DNA of 64,000 nt from Arthrobacter sp. Alg241-R88 (GCF_900537115.1 NZ_UNRG01000002.1:310591-374590); one strand, 5' to 3'; shown: positions 1 through 8,970, numbered from the stretch's first letter. Numbers and translations: made by a program. Notes: generated by a model from the sequence alone, not told the origin.

Positions 1-465
1 GTAGGTGGTGCGGACCACCTTGTCGATGTCCTTTCCGCCCCGCGGGCCGGTTCCGGTGAGCACGAGTTTGCGGACAAGGTCGGGATGCTTGAGGGCCAGG
101 TCCTGGGCGATCATGCCGCCCAAGGAGAAGGAGAAAACATCGATTTTGTCGAACCCGAGGGCGTTGATGAAGGTGTAGGCGTCGTCGGCCATTGCCTCAA
201 TGCTGTGCGGGACCTGCCCGGTGGAAGCGCCGACGCCGGGCTGGTCGAAGGTGATGACGTGGCGGTTCTTCGCAATGGGGTCGATGATGCGGGGATCCCA
301 GTTATCCAAGGTGGCGGCGAGGTGCACGAAGAAGACGACGGGGATGCCGCCCTTGGGTCCCAGCTCGCGATAGGCGAAGTTGGTGTCGCCGGCGGTGAGG
401 GCTTTGGTAGGTGCTTTCGCATAGGAGGTAACGAGGGATTCATGCGGGGTGCCGGTGGTGTCCAT
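1..465 (-). CDS. alpha/beta hydrolase, C-terminus cut by window edge
   Basis: Reading complement(1..465) gives 155 codons with no stop; the 3' part of the gene lies outside the window. The start ATG at 463-465 is preceded by an AGGAG ribosome site. Visible family features are an oxyanion-type loop region (VVFFVHLAATLDNWDP), the strand ITFDQPGVGAS and the nucleophile elbow FSLGG (Ser in G/F-x-S-x-G form). This is the N-terminal half of an alpha/beta hydrolase such as those acting on esters or haloperoxidase-like substrates. Substrate cannot be inferred. It probably forms an operon with the dehydrogenase upstream (47 bp gap, same strand). Confidence 0.85.
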   Translation of the reverse strand, partial: MDTTGTPHESLVTSYAKAPTKALTAGDTNFAYRELGPKGGIPVVFFVHLAATLDNWDPRIIDPIAKNRHVITFDQPGVGASTGQVPHSIEAMADDAYTFINALGFDKIDVFSFSLGGMIAQDLALKHPDLVRKLVLTGTGPRGGKDIDKVVRTTY

Positions 466-512
466 GGCGGTTCTTCTCCTGCGCGTGGTTTATAGGGTGT
501 TAGGGGTGCGGT

Positions 513-1511
513 TCAGTGGGTCAGGGCGACAACTGCTTTTCCGCGGATGCCGCCCGCGGCCAGGGACTGAAGCGCCTCGGGGGTCTGGTCGAAGCTGAAG
601 ACCCTTCCTACGGTGGGGCGCAGCACGCCGTCGTCGACCAGGGCGCTGATCCGGCGCAGTTGGTCCCCGCTCGCGCGCATGAAAAGGAACTCATAGCTGA
701 CGCCGAGCTTTCTCGCCTGCCGCCGAATCTTGCTGCTGAGGAGAGCGATTGCCAGGCGGAGCACGGGATTCAGCCCGGCTTTGCGGGCGAACGCCAGATC
801 CGGCGGGCCGGAAATCCCAATCGCCTTGCCGCCGGGCTTGAGGATGCGCAGTGACTTCTCGAGGTTCTCCCCGCCAAGGCTGTCGAGCACGAGGTCGTAC
901 CCGCTGAGGAGATGCTCAAAGTCCTGGCTGCGGTAGTCGATCACGATGTCCGCCCCAAGGTCGCGCACGAAGCCGGCGTTGGAACTGCTCGCGGTGGTTG
1001 CAACAGTCGCGCCGAGGTGCTTGGCGAGCTGGATGGCAATCGAGCCGACCCCGCCGGCGCCGGCGTGGATGAGAACCTTGTGCCCGGGAAGCACGTTGCC
1101 CTGCTCGACGAGGGCCTGCCATGCGGTCAGCGCCACCAGCGGCAGCGAGCCCGCTTCCTCCATGCTGGCCGATGCCGGCTTCAGCGCCAGGTCTTCCTCG
1201 GCGACGGCGATACGCTCGGCGAAGGTGCCGATGCGGTCCTTGTCCGGGCGGCCGTAGACCTCATCACCAGGCTTGAACCCACGCACCTTTGCCCCGACGT
1301 GAAGGACGGTGCCGGCGACGTCGTTGCCGAGGATCAGCTGGAGTTTGTAGGGCAGGATTTGCTTGAACTCGCCCAGCCGGATCTTCTCGTCCAGCTGGTT
1401 CAGGCCTGCCGCCTGCACCTGTACGAGCACATCGCGGTCCCCGACGATCGGCTCGGGGACGCTTGCCTCGCGCAGCGGCTCCCTGTACTTCGTGACGACG
1501 AACGCTCGCAT
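513..1511 (-). CDS. zinc-independent quinone oxidoreductase-like NADP-dependent dehydrogenase (MDR superfamily)
   Basis: 332-residue protein, start chosen at MRAFVV because AAGGAG lies 9 nt upstream; an in-frame codon further upstream (1592) has no ribosome site. N-terminal GroES-like domain (PEPIVGDRDVLVQVQAAGLN), then a Rossmann domain with the nucleotide loop HAGAGGVGSIAIQLAKHLGA (about residues 145-165). The structural-zinc cysteine cluster is absent, as in the QOR/YhdH branch. It probably reduces quinones or enones with NADPH in the cytoplasm. It precedes the alpha/beta hydrolase in the same direction, and a palindrome in its upstream region suggests control by a TetR/MarR-type repressor that is not encoded in the window. 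Confidence 0.88.
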   Translation of the reverse strand: MRAFVVTKYREPLREASVPEPIVGDRDVLVQVQAAGLNQLDEKIRLGEFKQILPYKLQLILGNDVAGTVLHVGAKVRGFKPGDEVYGRPDKDRIGTFAERIAVAEEDLALKPASASMEEAGSLPLVALTAWQALVEQGNVLPGHKVLIHAGAGGVGSIAIQLAKHLGATVATTASSSNAGFVRDLGADIVIDYRSQDFEHLLSGYDLVLDSLGGENLEKSLRILKPGGKAIGISGPPDLAFARKAGLNPVLRLAIALLSSKIRRQARKLGVSYEFLFMRASGDQLRRISALVDDGVLRPTVGRVFSFDQTPEALQSLAAGGIRGKAVVALTH

Positions 1512-1581
1512 GCCTTGATGCTCCTTCTGAGGGTGGTGAATAGCAGGGACTGTTGAAGCCCTATCTATGATCATAATCAAT

Positions 1582-1597
1582 TCTGACTGCACTCAGA
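1582..1597. promoter_or_regulatory. putative operator dyad upstream of the dehydrogenase
   Basis: TCTGACTGCACTCAGA reads the same on both strands at 14 of 16 positions. It lies 70-86 bp before the dehydrogenase ATG, in an AT-richer patch beside a TTGACA-like hexamer (complement 1601-1606). The form fits a TetR-family operator; the regulator is unknown. Confidence 0.5.
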
Positions 1598-1659
1598 TAT
1601 TGTCAAGGGGAGGCATGATGGTTGCGAGTAGGGGAGATGGCGCAGGCATGTTTTAAGCG

Positions 1660-1686
1660 GTCCTGGTCAGAATGCCCTGCCAGGAC
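1660..1686 (-). terminator. weak hairpin at the end of the fructan operon
   Basis: GTCCTGG (1660-1666) and CCAGGAC (1680-1686) form a 7-bp stem with a 13-nt loop just after the stop of the last GH32 gene. There is no U-run, so termination would be Rho-assisted at best. Confidence 0.3.
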
Positions 1687-1700
1687 AGTTGGGGCTTGGA

Positions 1701-3296
1701 CTAATGCGTTGCCTCGATTTCGTTAATGGTCAGCTTCCGGAAAGTGGCGGCTCCTTCGTGGGCGTAAAGGCGGATTCCGGTGTCGCCTTCAAGCGGGAAT
1801 ATTCGGTGTGAGTGCACCACCCGGCCGTCTCCGACAAACACCTCCACGCTCGTGCGGTCCACAAGGATGCGGAGGGTGAGCCGTCCCGTCGAGGGGTCAA
1901 TCGGCGTCTGGGTTTCGCCGCCGGTTGGGTTGATGGTGGGACGCCTGTTCAGGTAGACGAAGGGACCCCGCAGGAATGCGCCGGCGGCGACGTGCCTTCC
2001 GCCGCCCGGTGCGCGGCACACTTCAAGACCCACGTTCGCAGGTGGGGAAGTTGGGTCCCATACGAGCTCGCAGGTGAGGTCGTAAGCGGATGCGCGGACT
2101 TCGAGGTCCAGGGTGCCCCTTACAACTACGTCACCCATGAGATGGGTGCGCTTCACATGGTTTTGCAGCGCCGACGTGGGGGCGGAGACGAGGTGGTACA
2201 CACCGTTTGTGTGTTTGAGGCGGATGTCGCGGACGATCATGTCATCGCCGTTGTAGCCGTCTGTTTCGAGGGTCGGCGTGTTGTGGGGGTAGTCCCAGAA
2301 GTTTGCCCACCCGATTGCCCGCCGGAGGGTCTCGTCTTCCGCACCTGAGGCGTCGTGATGTGGATATGTGACGGCGCCGTAAAAGTCATAGCCATAGTCG
2401 AGCCATTCGGGCTCGGGGTGATCAGGGGTGAACGATGTGCCGTCGAAGGCACCCGTCCAGTACGCATAGGTGGCGGGCAGGCCGCGGCCCTTGCCGTTGG
2501 CGCTCGTGCCGAGGATCCAATGTGAGGTGCCGTCATCAGCGGTCATCCGGAAGATATCAGGGCACTCGAGCAGCCCGAGGTCGGTCCGCACGAACTCGCC
2601 GACGCGCCGCCAGGACCGCAGGTCCTCCGATGTGTAGAAGCCGAGCTTCTGCCCCTCGGCGTTCGCCATGAACCACTGCCCGCGGTCAGCGTCCCAGATG
2701 ACTTTGGGATCGCGGAAGTCATGGACTCCGGGGTTCGGCAGCACCGGGGCCGAGCCGGCGGCCTGGAACGAGCGCCCCCGGTCGGTTGAATACCAAAGAT
2801 ACTGGGCCTGCCGGCCTTCGGGCGCCTGCGTCACGAGCGCTAGCACCGTCCCCTCGCCGTAGCCGGCGGTGTTCCGCTCATCGACCACAAGGCATCCTGA
2901 CCAGCAGTCACCGTTGCCGTTACTGAACTTGGAGATCGCGACCCCGCGGTCGGTGAACGCCACGTGATCCGTGGTCGTCGCGCGGCGCCATGACGTGCCT
3001 CCGCCGCCCTGCAGGTAGTCGGCGTTGTACAGGTAGTAGTAGTGGTATTCCCCGTCTATGTAGATGGGGCGCTGCGGGTCGTTCTTCCAGTTGTCCGGCA
3101 CGCTGAAGTGGTAGGCGGGGCGCATTCGGCGTGATCCTTTTGACAGTGAGCCTTTTGATCCGGGATTGGGTGTCCTGGCCGGTGCGGCTGCGGCGGGTTC
3201 GGCGAACGCTGCTGAGAGTGCGAGCGATCCGCTGAGTGCCGCCGCCCCGCTTCCGGAAAGGAGTGAGCGGCGAGAGACCGTGGGTGAATCTTCCAT
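1701..3296 (-). CDS. Tat-exported GH32 fructan hydrolase or levan fructotransferase-like enzyme
   Basis: 531 residues. The N-terminus carries a twin-arginine signal (SRRSLLSGSG, hydrophobic segment, cleavage near AFAEPAAAAP), so the enzyme is exported folded. GH32 signatures: nucleophile Asp73 in NWKNDPQRP (canonical WMNDPNG), RDP at 195-197, acid/base Glu244 in LLECPD, and a C-terminal beta-sandwich with DRTSVEVFVGDG. The DPQRP form of the first block resembles what I recall from levan fructotransferases (difructose anhydride IV producers of Arthrobacter) more than ordinary invertases. Exo-levanase activity is equally possible. It is the last gene of the Opp-type operon and presumably makes the oligosaccharides the importer takes up. 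Confidence 0.88.
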   Translation of the reverse strand: MEDSPTVSRRSLLSGSGAAALSGSLALSAAFAEPAAAAPARTPNPGSKGSLSKGSRRMRPAYHFSVPDNWKNDPQRPIYIDGEYHYYYLYNADYLQGGGGTSWRRATTTDHVAFTDRGVAISKFSNGNGDCWSGCLVVDERNTAGYGEGTVLALVTQAPEGRQAQYLWYSTDRGRSFQAAGSAPVLPNPGVHDFRDPKVIWDADRGQWFMANAEGQKLGFYTSEDLRSWRRVGEFVRTDLGLLECPDIFRMTADDGTSHWILGTSANGKGRGLPATYAYWTGAFDGTSFTPDHPEPEWLDYGYDFYGAVTYPHHDASGAEDETLRRAIGWANFWDYPHNTPTLETDGYNGDDMIVRDIRLKHTNGVYHLVSAPTSALQNHVKRTHLMGDVVVRGTLDLEVRASAYDLTCELVWDPTSPPANVGLEVCRAPGGGRHVAAGAFLRGPFVYLNRRPTINPTGGETQTPIDPSTGRLTLRILVDRTSVEVFVGDGRVVHSHRIFPLEGDTGIRLYAHEGAATFRKLTINEIEATH

Positions 3297-3367
3297 GGGC
3301 TCCTTGTTGTTTTTGGGCAGCCTGGATGCTGCTGTGTCAGTGGGTTTTGATGTACTGCCCCGCGGGT

Positions 3368-4924
3368 TCAGGGGAAGAGGGGCCGCGCACCCTCATGGAT
3401 GTTGGCCATGGTCCAGGCGTCGAGGGAGAGTACCTGGACCGTGCCTTCGGCGGCAATGCTGATACGTTCCCCGCCCAGCGTGGGGTAAACGCGGGCTGTG
3501 AGCGGCATTCCGTTGGCAAAAATCTCGACGGCGGACCGGTCCAGGATGACACGCAGATGCACCCGACCGTCGGACATGGGAACGGGTCCGGACTTGTCTT
3601 CCACATCAACGGTTGGATCCAGGCTGCTTCGCGTGCGGTCCAGGCGGAGCATGCCGTTGTTGGTGCCGTCAGCCGCCCTGCGCACCTCGATGATCGTTTC
3701 CTCGGTGGGGCCGGCGGACGTGCCCGTGTTCGTGGAGCGCAGTACGCCCAGTCGCAGCAGGGCGCCCGGGTCGAGCTGGAGGTCCAGTTCGAGGTCGAGT
3801 TGGTTGCCGGACATGCCGGTCCCCAAGGGCACCAAGTCGTCGGCCAACACCTGTGCGGCCAAACCGGCGTGGTGGCGGCGCAGCTTTTTGAGTTCCGGTA
3901 GGGGCGCGAAGCGGAGAGTCCCGTCCTCCGCCGCCGTGACGATTCGCGGCAGGCTCATGACACCCGACCAGCCGGCTTCCACCATCGCCGCGTCACTGCG
4001 GCCTTCCTGCATCCAGCCGAACATGACACGCCGGCCGGACTCGTCCTGGAACGATTGCGGCGCGTAGAAGAAGCGGCCTCCGTAGTCGAGGCGGTGCAGT
4101 GCCGCGGGCTCGAAGGTATCCCCGGCATACCGGCCGGTCCAGTACAGCGGGTGTCGGGTGTCGCCGTCGTCCCAGGCGGAGAAGACCAGCACATCCGGCG
4201 ACCCGTCGGAAGGTGCAGATCCCAGCGAACCCTTCCCCGCCCGGAACAGGTCCACGCATTCCCACATGGTTCCGGTCCAGTCATTATCCGCAGGATCGCC
4301 GTGCGAGGCATCGCCGATGAACAGCGGCCCGATGTAGTCCCATCGCCGCAGGTCTGAGGACTCGTACAAAAACGAAGTGCCGCCGCGCTGGCGGATGCCT
4401 GAACCCACCAACTGCCGCCACTTCGTCCCTTCACGCCAGACGCAGTGATCGCGGTACGCCGTGATGTCCACGCCAGCCGGCGGTGCTGCGATCACGGGGT
4501 TTCCGGGGTCCTTCGTCCAGCTCAAAAGGTCCGGGGATCCTACGGCGACGCAGGGCAGTTCCTTGCCCTCGAACCGCCCCGAATACACCAGGGTGGGCGT
4601 GCCGCCGTCGTTCACCAATACGCCGGACCAGCAGCCCTCGGCGTCGGGTCCTGCGGACGGTTCCAAGGCAACAGGCTGGTCCGTCCAGGTGACGAGGTCG
4701 GTGCTGGTGGCATGACCCCACTGGATGCGGTGGTGGAAAGCGCCCTCCGGGTTGTACTGGTAGAAGAGGTGGTACGTGCCGTTCCATTGGCTGACGCCGT
4801 TGGGATCATTGAGCCAACCGGCCGGTGACACGAAATGGAAGCGTGGCCGGAGCGGGTCGGCTTCGGCCCTGGCAACCAACTCATCCTGGGGAACGGTGGC
4901 GAGCGGGTGGGTCAGTTCAGTCAT
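3368..4924 (-). CDS. cytoplasmic GH32 beta-fructofuranosidase
   Basis: 518 residues, no signal peptide. Catalytic blocks: WLNDPNG with nucleophile Asp40; AYRDHCVW at 157-163, where the usual RDP is RDH; acid/base Glu222 in WECVD. The C-terminal sandwich ends in DRSAVEIFANG. It hydrolyses sucrose or imported fructo-oligosaccharides to fructose and a residual sugar. Its ATG overlaps the stop of the upstream ATPase gene as ATGA (4921-4924), so translation is coupled and the enzyme is made with the transporter. The gap to the exported GH32 gene downstream is 71 bp. Confidence 0.93.
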   Translation of the reverse strand: MTELTHPLATVPQDELVARAEADPLRPRFHFVSPAGWLNDPNGVSQWNGTYHLFYQYNPEGAFHHRIQWGHATSTDLVTWTDQPVALEPSAGPDAEGCWSGVLVNDGGTPTLVYSGRFEGKELPCVAVGSPDLLSWTKDPGNPVIAAPPAGVDITAYRDHCVWREGTKWRQLVGSGIRQRGGTSFLYESSDLRRWDYIGPLFIGDASHGDPADNDWTGTMWECVDLFRAGKGSLGSAPSDGSPDVLVFSAWDDGDTRHPLYWTGRYAGDTFEPAALHRLDYGGRFFYAPQSFQDESGRRVMFGWMQEGRSDAAMVEAGWSGVMSLPRIVTAAEDGTLRFAPLPELKKLRRHHAGLAAQVLADDLVPLGTGMSGNQLDLELDLQLDPGALLRLGVLRSTNTGTSAGPTEETIIEVRRAADGTNNGMLRLDRTRSSLDPTVDVEDKSGPVPMSDGRVHLRVILDRSAVEIFANGMPLTARVYPTLGGERISIAAEGTVQVLSLDAWTMANIHEGARPLFP

Positions 4925-6015
4925 GCTGAGGCCTTTTCTTGGGCGTTCGACGCCGGGAGGTCGGGTTGGGCCGGTTCGCCCGCCAGGGCATGGCCGTCGT
5001 TACCAGCCCACGGCCGGTAGAGGTGGCAGCGCACCCAATGCCGGTTGTTGGGGTCTCCCACCTGATGGCGAACGGGTTCTTCGGACGAACACGCCTGGTT
5101 CGGGTCGCCGTCGTAAGCGCAGGTCGTCGAAGCCATCACCGCCTGCCGCAGTTCGGCACGGCGGACGGGATCGTACGAGCCTGCCCGGGCCGGGTCCGGG
5201 ACAGCCGAAACCAGGAGCTGCGTGTAGGGGTGCGCGGGGTTTGCCAGCAGGTCCAGGGACTCGCCTTCCTCAACGAGTTCCCCGGCGAACATTACGGCCG
5301 TGCGGTCCGCCAGGTAGCGGGCGGAGGCGAGGTCGTGGGTGATGTAGAGCATGGAGATCCCCTGCTCGTCGCGGAGCTTGCGCATCAGGTTCAGCACGCC
5401 GATGCGGACGGAAACATCCAGCATGGAGGTGGGTTCGTCGGCCAGGATGACTTGTGGTTCAACGGCGAGGGCCCGGGCAATCGCAACACGCTGGCGCTGA
5501 CCGCCGGAGAGCTCGTGCGGATACGAGTTCAGCATGTCAGCCTGCAGGCCAACAGTGGTCACGAGGTCTTCGAGCCGCCGCCGGGTCTCCTCCTCGGAGC
5601 CGCCGCCCTTGCCGTGGATTGCCAACGAACGCCGCAGGAAGTGCTCAATCCTGTGGGCGGGGTTCAGGGAACCGAAAGGGTCCTGGAAGACCATCTGCAG
5701 CTGGGACCGGAACGCACGTGACGCCTGGATACGGTCGCGTTTGAGGATGTCGACGCCGTCAATCAGGATTGCGCCGGAGCTCGGCTTCTCGAGCCGGGCA
5801 ACACAGCGGGCCAGGGTGCTCTTGCCGGAACCGGATTCCCCCACAAGCGCCACGATTTCGCCGCGGCCGATGGTCAGGTCCACACCGTGCAGGGCGCGGA
5901 CCGACCTGCGGGAGAACAGCCCCCCGATGGGGAACGACTTGCCGAGGCCGCGGATTTCAAGGGCGGGGGTGCTGGTGGTGGAACCAGCCGCGGGGGACGT
6001 CAGAGAGTGGCTCAT
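4921..6015 (-). CDS. Opp/Dpp-type ABC transporter ATPase (DppF-like)
   Basis: 364 residues. Walker A GESGSGKST, signature LSGGQRQRVAIA, Walker B VILADEPTSMLD and the C-terminal oligopeptide-transporter extension (HPYTQLLVSAVPDP, then a Cys-containing tail with CAYDGDPNQACSS). This extension is typical of family-5 (peptide/nickel/oligosaccharide) importers. It powers uptake together with the adjacent ATPase. The gene overlaps its neighbours by 4 nt on both sides (ATGA). Its position directly before a cytoplasmic GH32 gene argues for an oligofructoside rather than peptide cargo. Confidence 0.93.
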   Translation of the reverse strand: MSHSLTSPAAGSTTSTPALEIRGLGKSFPIGGLFSRRSVRALHGVDLTIGRGEIVALVGESGSGKSTLARCVARLEKPSSGAILIDGVDILKRDRIQASRAFRSQLQMVFQDPFGSLNPAHRIEHFLRRSLAIHGKGGGSEEETRRRLEDLVTTVGLQADMLNSYPHELSGGQRQRVAIARALAVEPQVILADEPTSMLDVSVRIGVLNLMRKLRDEQGISMLYITHDLASARYLADRTAVMFAGELVEEGESLDLLANPAHPYTQLLVSAVPDPARAGSYDPVRRAELRQAVMASTTCAYDGDPNQACSSEEPVRHQVGDPNNRHWVRCHLYRPWAGNDGHALAGEPAQPDLPASNAQEKASA

Positions 6016-6974
6016 CGTGCGGCTCCTGCCAGGTTTGCGGAATCGATCACTGCAGCGTCGGCACCAAACGGGGCCACAAAATGGCCGGGAGCTGCCTCGC
6101 TGAGATCCGGGATGTTCCGGAACTTCACGCCGTCGGGCAGGCCTGTGAGCGGAACACGCGGGCCGGTGAGTGGCGGGAACGCGCCCATCAGCGCCTGGGT
6201 GTAGGGGTGACGTGGGTTGGCGTAGACGTCCTGGGCCTTCGCGGTTTCCACGATCCTGCCGCCGTACATCACGGCCATGCGGTGGGAAAGCTCCACCATG
6301 AGTGACATGTCGTGCGTGATGAACAGGACGGAGAAGCCGAGCTCGCGCTGGAGATCCTTGATCTGCGCCATGATCTCCTGCTGCACCACCACATCCAGAG
6401 CGGTGGTGGGTTCATCGAGGATCAACAGGGACGGCTTGAGCGCCACGGCCATCGCTATGACAGCCCGTTGACGCATGCCGCCCGAGAGCTGGTGCGGGTA
6501 GGACTTGAGGCGCGCGGGATCAATCCTTACGAGTTCCAGCAGCTCAGCAGCGCGGCGCAGGGATTCCTTGCGCGAGTAGCCGGCGTGCGTGGTGAAAATA
6601 TCCACGATCTGTTCGCCGATGGTCAGCACGGGATTGAGCGAGTTCATGGCTGACTGGAAGACCATGGCCACGTCCTGCCAGCGGAAACGCCGCAGTTCCT
6701 CCGGGCTCATGGCCAGGACGTCCTTGCCGCCAAAGGAAATGCTGCCCCCTGCGATCTTCGCGGGATCCTTCAGGAGCCGCATGATCGAATTGGCGATGGT
6801 TGACTTCCCGCAGCCGGACTCTCCCGCGAGGCCGAACACCTCGCCGGTGCCGATGCTGAAGGAAACGCGGTCGACGGCGGTGGTGGAGCGGGTGTCGCCA
6901 ATGTATTTGACGGTGAGGTCCTTGACGTCCAGGACGGGTTCGTGGGAGCCGAAGGACACTTGGGAGATGGTCAT
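6012..6974 (-). CDS. Opp/Dpp-type ABC transporter ATPase (DppD-like)
   Basis: 320 residues from MTISQVSF. An in-frame extension upstream to 7115 lies inside the permease gene and is rejected, while AGGAGCACCTCCAA precedes this ATG. Walker A GESGCGKST, signature LSGGMRQRAVIAMA, Walker B LLILDEPTTALD, and the family extension HPYTQALMGAFPPL. It pairs with the second ATPase as the NBD heterodimer of a family-5 importer. Start and stop codons both overlap neighbouring genes as ATGA. Confidence 0.93.
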   Translation of the reverse strand: MTISQVSFGSHEPVLDVKDLTVKYIGDTRSTTAVDRVSFSIGTGEVFGLAGESGCGKSTIANSIMRLLKDPAKIAGGSISFGGKDVLAMSPEELRRFRWQDVAMVFQSAMNSLNPVLTIGEQIVDIFTTHAGYSRKESLRRAAELLELVRIDPARLKSYPHQLSGGMRQRAVIAMAVALKPSLLILDEPTTALDVVVQQEIMAQIKDLQRELGFSVLFITHDMSLMVELSHRMAVMYGGRIVETAKAQDVYANPRHPYTQALMGAFPPLTGPRVPLTGLPDGVKFRNIPDLSEAAPGHFVAPFGADAAVIDSANLAGAAR

Positions 6975-7909
6975 TTGGAGGTGCTCCTTTCGGTATCTTT
7001 CGGGGTTTTGATCTTCCGCAGCCGCGGGTTGGTGACCTCGTCCACTGCATAGTTGATGAGGGCAAGGGCGAAGGCGACCAGTGCGATGCAGACGCCCGAG
7101 GGCACGAACACCCACCAGCTGCCCGTCAGCAGGGCGCCTTCATTGCCTGCCCAGAAGAGGTTGTTGCCCCACGAGACCGTGCTGGCATCGCCCAGGCCCA
7201 GGAACTCCAGGCCCGCCTGGGCGCCTATGCCGTAGATCACGCATGCCAGCAGGGTGCCCATGACGATCGAGGCCATGTTGGGCAGGATTTCGCGGAACAT
7301 GATCCGGCCCGCCCGTTCGCCGGACACTACGGCCGCGGCCACAAAGTCCTTGGAACGGATGGATAGCGCCTGTGAGCGCAGGACGCGTGCTGAGCCTGCC
7401 CAGCCTGTAACCACGAGGACAAGAATTACAGTGCCCAGCCCCGGAGGCAGGAACGCGGCCAGGATGACCAGCAGCGGCAGGCCGGGCAGGAGCAGGAAGA
7501 CGTTGGTCACCAGGGAGAGTGCTTCGTCGATGAACTTGCCGAAGTACGCCGAGGCAAGTCCCACCAGGATGCCGATGAACGTGGATGCGAAACCAACGGT
7601 GAGCCCCACGAACAGCGAACTCCGGGAACCGTGGACCGTCAGCGCGAGAACGTCCTGTCCCTTGGCTGTAGTTCCCAGCCAGTGCTCGGCTGATGGTTCC
7701 AGGGAGGCCATGGCAGTGATCCGCGACGGATCGCCGGGGAAGAGCACCGGTGCCAGCAGGGCCAGTGCGATGAAGACGAGCATCACGGCCATGCCTGCCA
7801 GGGCCTTTTTGTTGGTGATGATGCCGTGGACGAAGCTGCGGTTGGGCTTGCGGGCAGCCGGGGTTTTGCCGGCCGTTGTGCCGGATTGCTGCAGGATTGC
7901 GGTTGTCAT
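6971..7909 (-). CDS. Opp/Dpp-type ABC transporter permease (DppC-like)
   Basis: 312 residues with a 30-residue cytoplasmic N-terminus (DppC N-terminal domain) followed by about six membrane helices. The coupling-helix EAA-like region is SKDFVAAAVVSGERAGRIMF with downstream EILPNMASIV. Inner half of the importer channel, partner of the DppB-like permease 12 bp upstream. Stop overlaps the start of the next ATPase gene (ATGA). Confidence 0.93.
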   Translation of the reverse strand: MTTAILQQSGTTAGKTPAARKPNRSFVHGIITNKKALAGMAVMLVFIALALLAPVLFPGDPSRITAMASLEPSAEHWLGTTAKGQDVLALTVHGSRSSLFVGLTVGFASTFIGILVGLASAYFGKFIDEALSLVTNVFLLLPGLPLLVILAAFLPPGLGTVILVLVVTGWAGSARVLRSQALSIRSKDFVAAAVVSGERAGRIMFREILPNMASIVMGTLLACVIYGIGAQAGLEFLGLGDASTVSWGNNLFWAGNEGALLTGSWWVFVPSGVCIALVAFALALINYAVDEVTNPRLRKIKTPKDTERSTSK

Positions 7910-7921
7910 GGTCGTTTTCCC

Positions 7922-8899
7922 CTAGTTGCTGCGCACGCGCGGGTCGAGGCGGACGTAGAGGATGTCCACCAGGAAGTTGGCCAACAGCACGGCGGCGGTG
8001 ATGGTCAGGAACAGGCCCTGCATGAGCGGGTAGTCAAGGCCCTGGACGGCGTTGAGGAGTTGGTAGCCGACGCCGGGGTAGGCGAACACCACCTCGGTGA
8101 GCAGCGCACCTCCCACCACGAATCCCAGTCCCATGCCGAAGCTGGTGACGGACGGGAGCATGGCGTTGCGTGCTGCGTAGCGGAGCATGATCCGGCCCGG
8201 GCGGAGTCCCTTGGCCTCGGCCATGGTGATGTAGTCCTCGGAGTTGGTGGCGATCATGGTGTTCCGCATGCCCAGCATCCAGCCTCCGATGGAGACCAGC
8301 ACGATGGTCAGGGCCGGAAGCACCAGGTGGGCGCCGACGTCGCCAATGAACTCCCACGTAAACCCGGGCTCCAGGCCGGCGGTGAAGGCGTGCCGGATGG
8401 GGAACCAGTTCAGTACTACGCCGAACAGGTACAGGGCACCCATCGCGAGCCAGAAGTAGGGGAAGGAGCCAATAAATACGAGCAGCGGTGGAAGTGCGGA
8501 GTCGACCGCGCCGCCGCGTCGCCAGGCCGCAAGGACGCCCAGCAGGTTACCCACGACGGCGGCAATCACCAGGGCGGTTCCGCCGAGCAGGAGGGTCCAG
8601 CCGATCTGGGACGAAATGACCTCGGTGACCGGGGTGGGGAAGCGGGAGATGGAGACGCCCATCTGCCCGGTGAAGATGTTGGTTATGTAGCCGATGTACT
8701 GTTCCCAGAGGGGCCGGTCGTCAACACCCAGCAGCTTGCGCAGGGCCTCGATCTGTTCGGGCTGCATTCTGTCCTGGGAGCGGGCGAACATGCGGGAGAC
8801 GGGGTCCCCGGGCATGAAGCGCGGGAGCAGGAAATTCAGGGTGATGGATGCCCAGAAGGCGATCAGGTAGAAACCCAGGCGGCGCAGGATGAAGCGCAC
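7922..8899 (-). CDS. Opp/Dpp-type ABC transporter permease (DppB-like)
   Basis: 325 residues starting MRFILRRLGFYLIAFWASI. The DppB-type features are the first helix, the LLPRFMPGDPVSRM stretch, five further helices, the EAA region (YITMAEAKGLRPGRIMLRYAARN) and a C-terminal VDILYVRLDPRVR. A 136-bp gap separates it from the binding-protein gene upstream and contains a very stable hairpin and a tandem repeat, which probably lower its expression relative to the binding protein. Confidence 0.93.
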   Translation of the reverse strand: MRFILRRLGFYLIAFWASITLNFLLPRFMPGDPVSRMFARSQDRMQPEQIEALRKLLGVDDRPLWEQYIGYITNIFTGQMGVSISRFPTPVTEVISSQIGWTLLLGGTALVIAAVVGNLLGVLAAWRRGGAVDSALPPLLVFIGSFPYFWLAMGALYLFGVVLNWFPIRHAFTAGLEPGFTWEFIGDVGAHLVLPALTIVLVSIGGWMLGMRNTMIATNSEDYITMAEAKGLRPGRIMLRYAARNAMLPSVTSFGMGLGFVVGGALLTEVVFAYPGVGYQLLNAVQGLDYPLMQGLFLTITAAVLLANFLVDILYVRLDPRVRSN

Positions 8900-8936
8900 G
8901 GTTTCCCTCCATTCGGGAATTACGGAAAGTTTGGGG

Positions 8937-8965
8937 GCTGGCCGCCGGATGATCCGGCGGCCAGC
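8937..8965 (-). other. intercistronic hairpin between binding-protein and permease genes
   Basis: GCTGGCCGCCGGAT (8937-8950) and ATCCGGCGGCCAGC (8952-8965) form a perfect 14-bp inverted repeat around one base. No U-run follows on the minus strand. It fits an mRNA-stabilising or partial-termination element that sets a high binding-protein to permease ratio. Confidence 0.75.
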
Positions 8966-8970
8966 TGGTG

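Noticed and set aside
1597..1606. Full promoter before the dehydrogenase
   Set aside because: TTGACA is present, but the nearest TATGAT is about 25 nt away, too far for a normal spacer.
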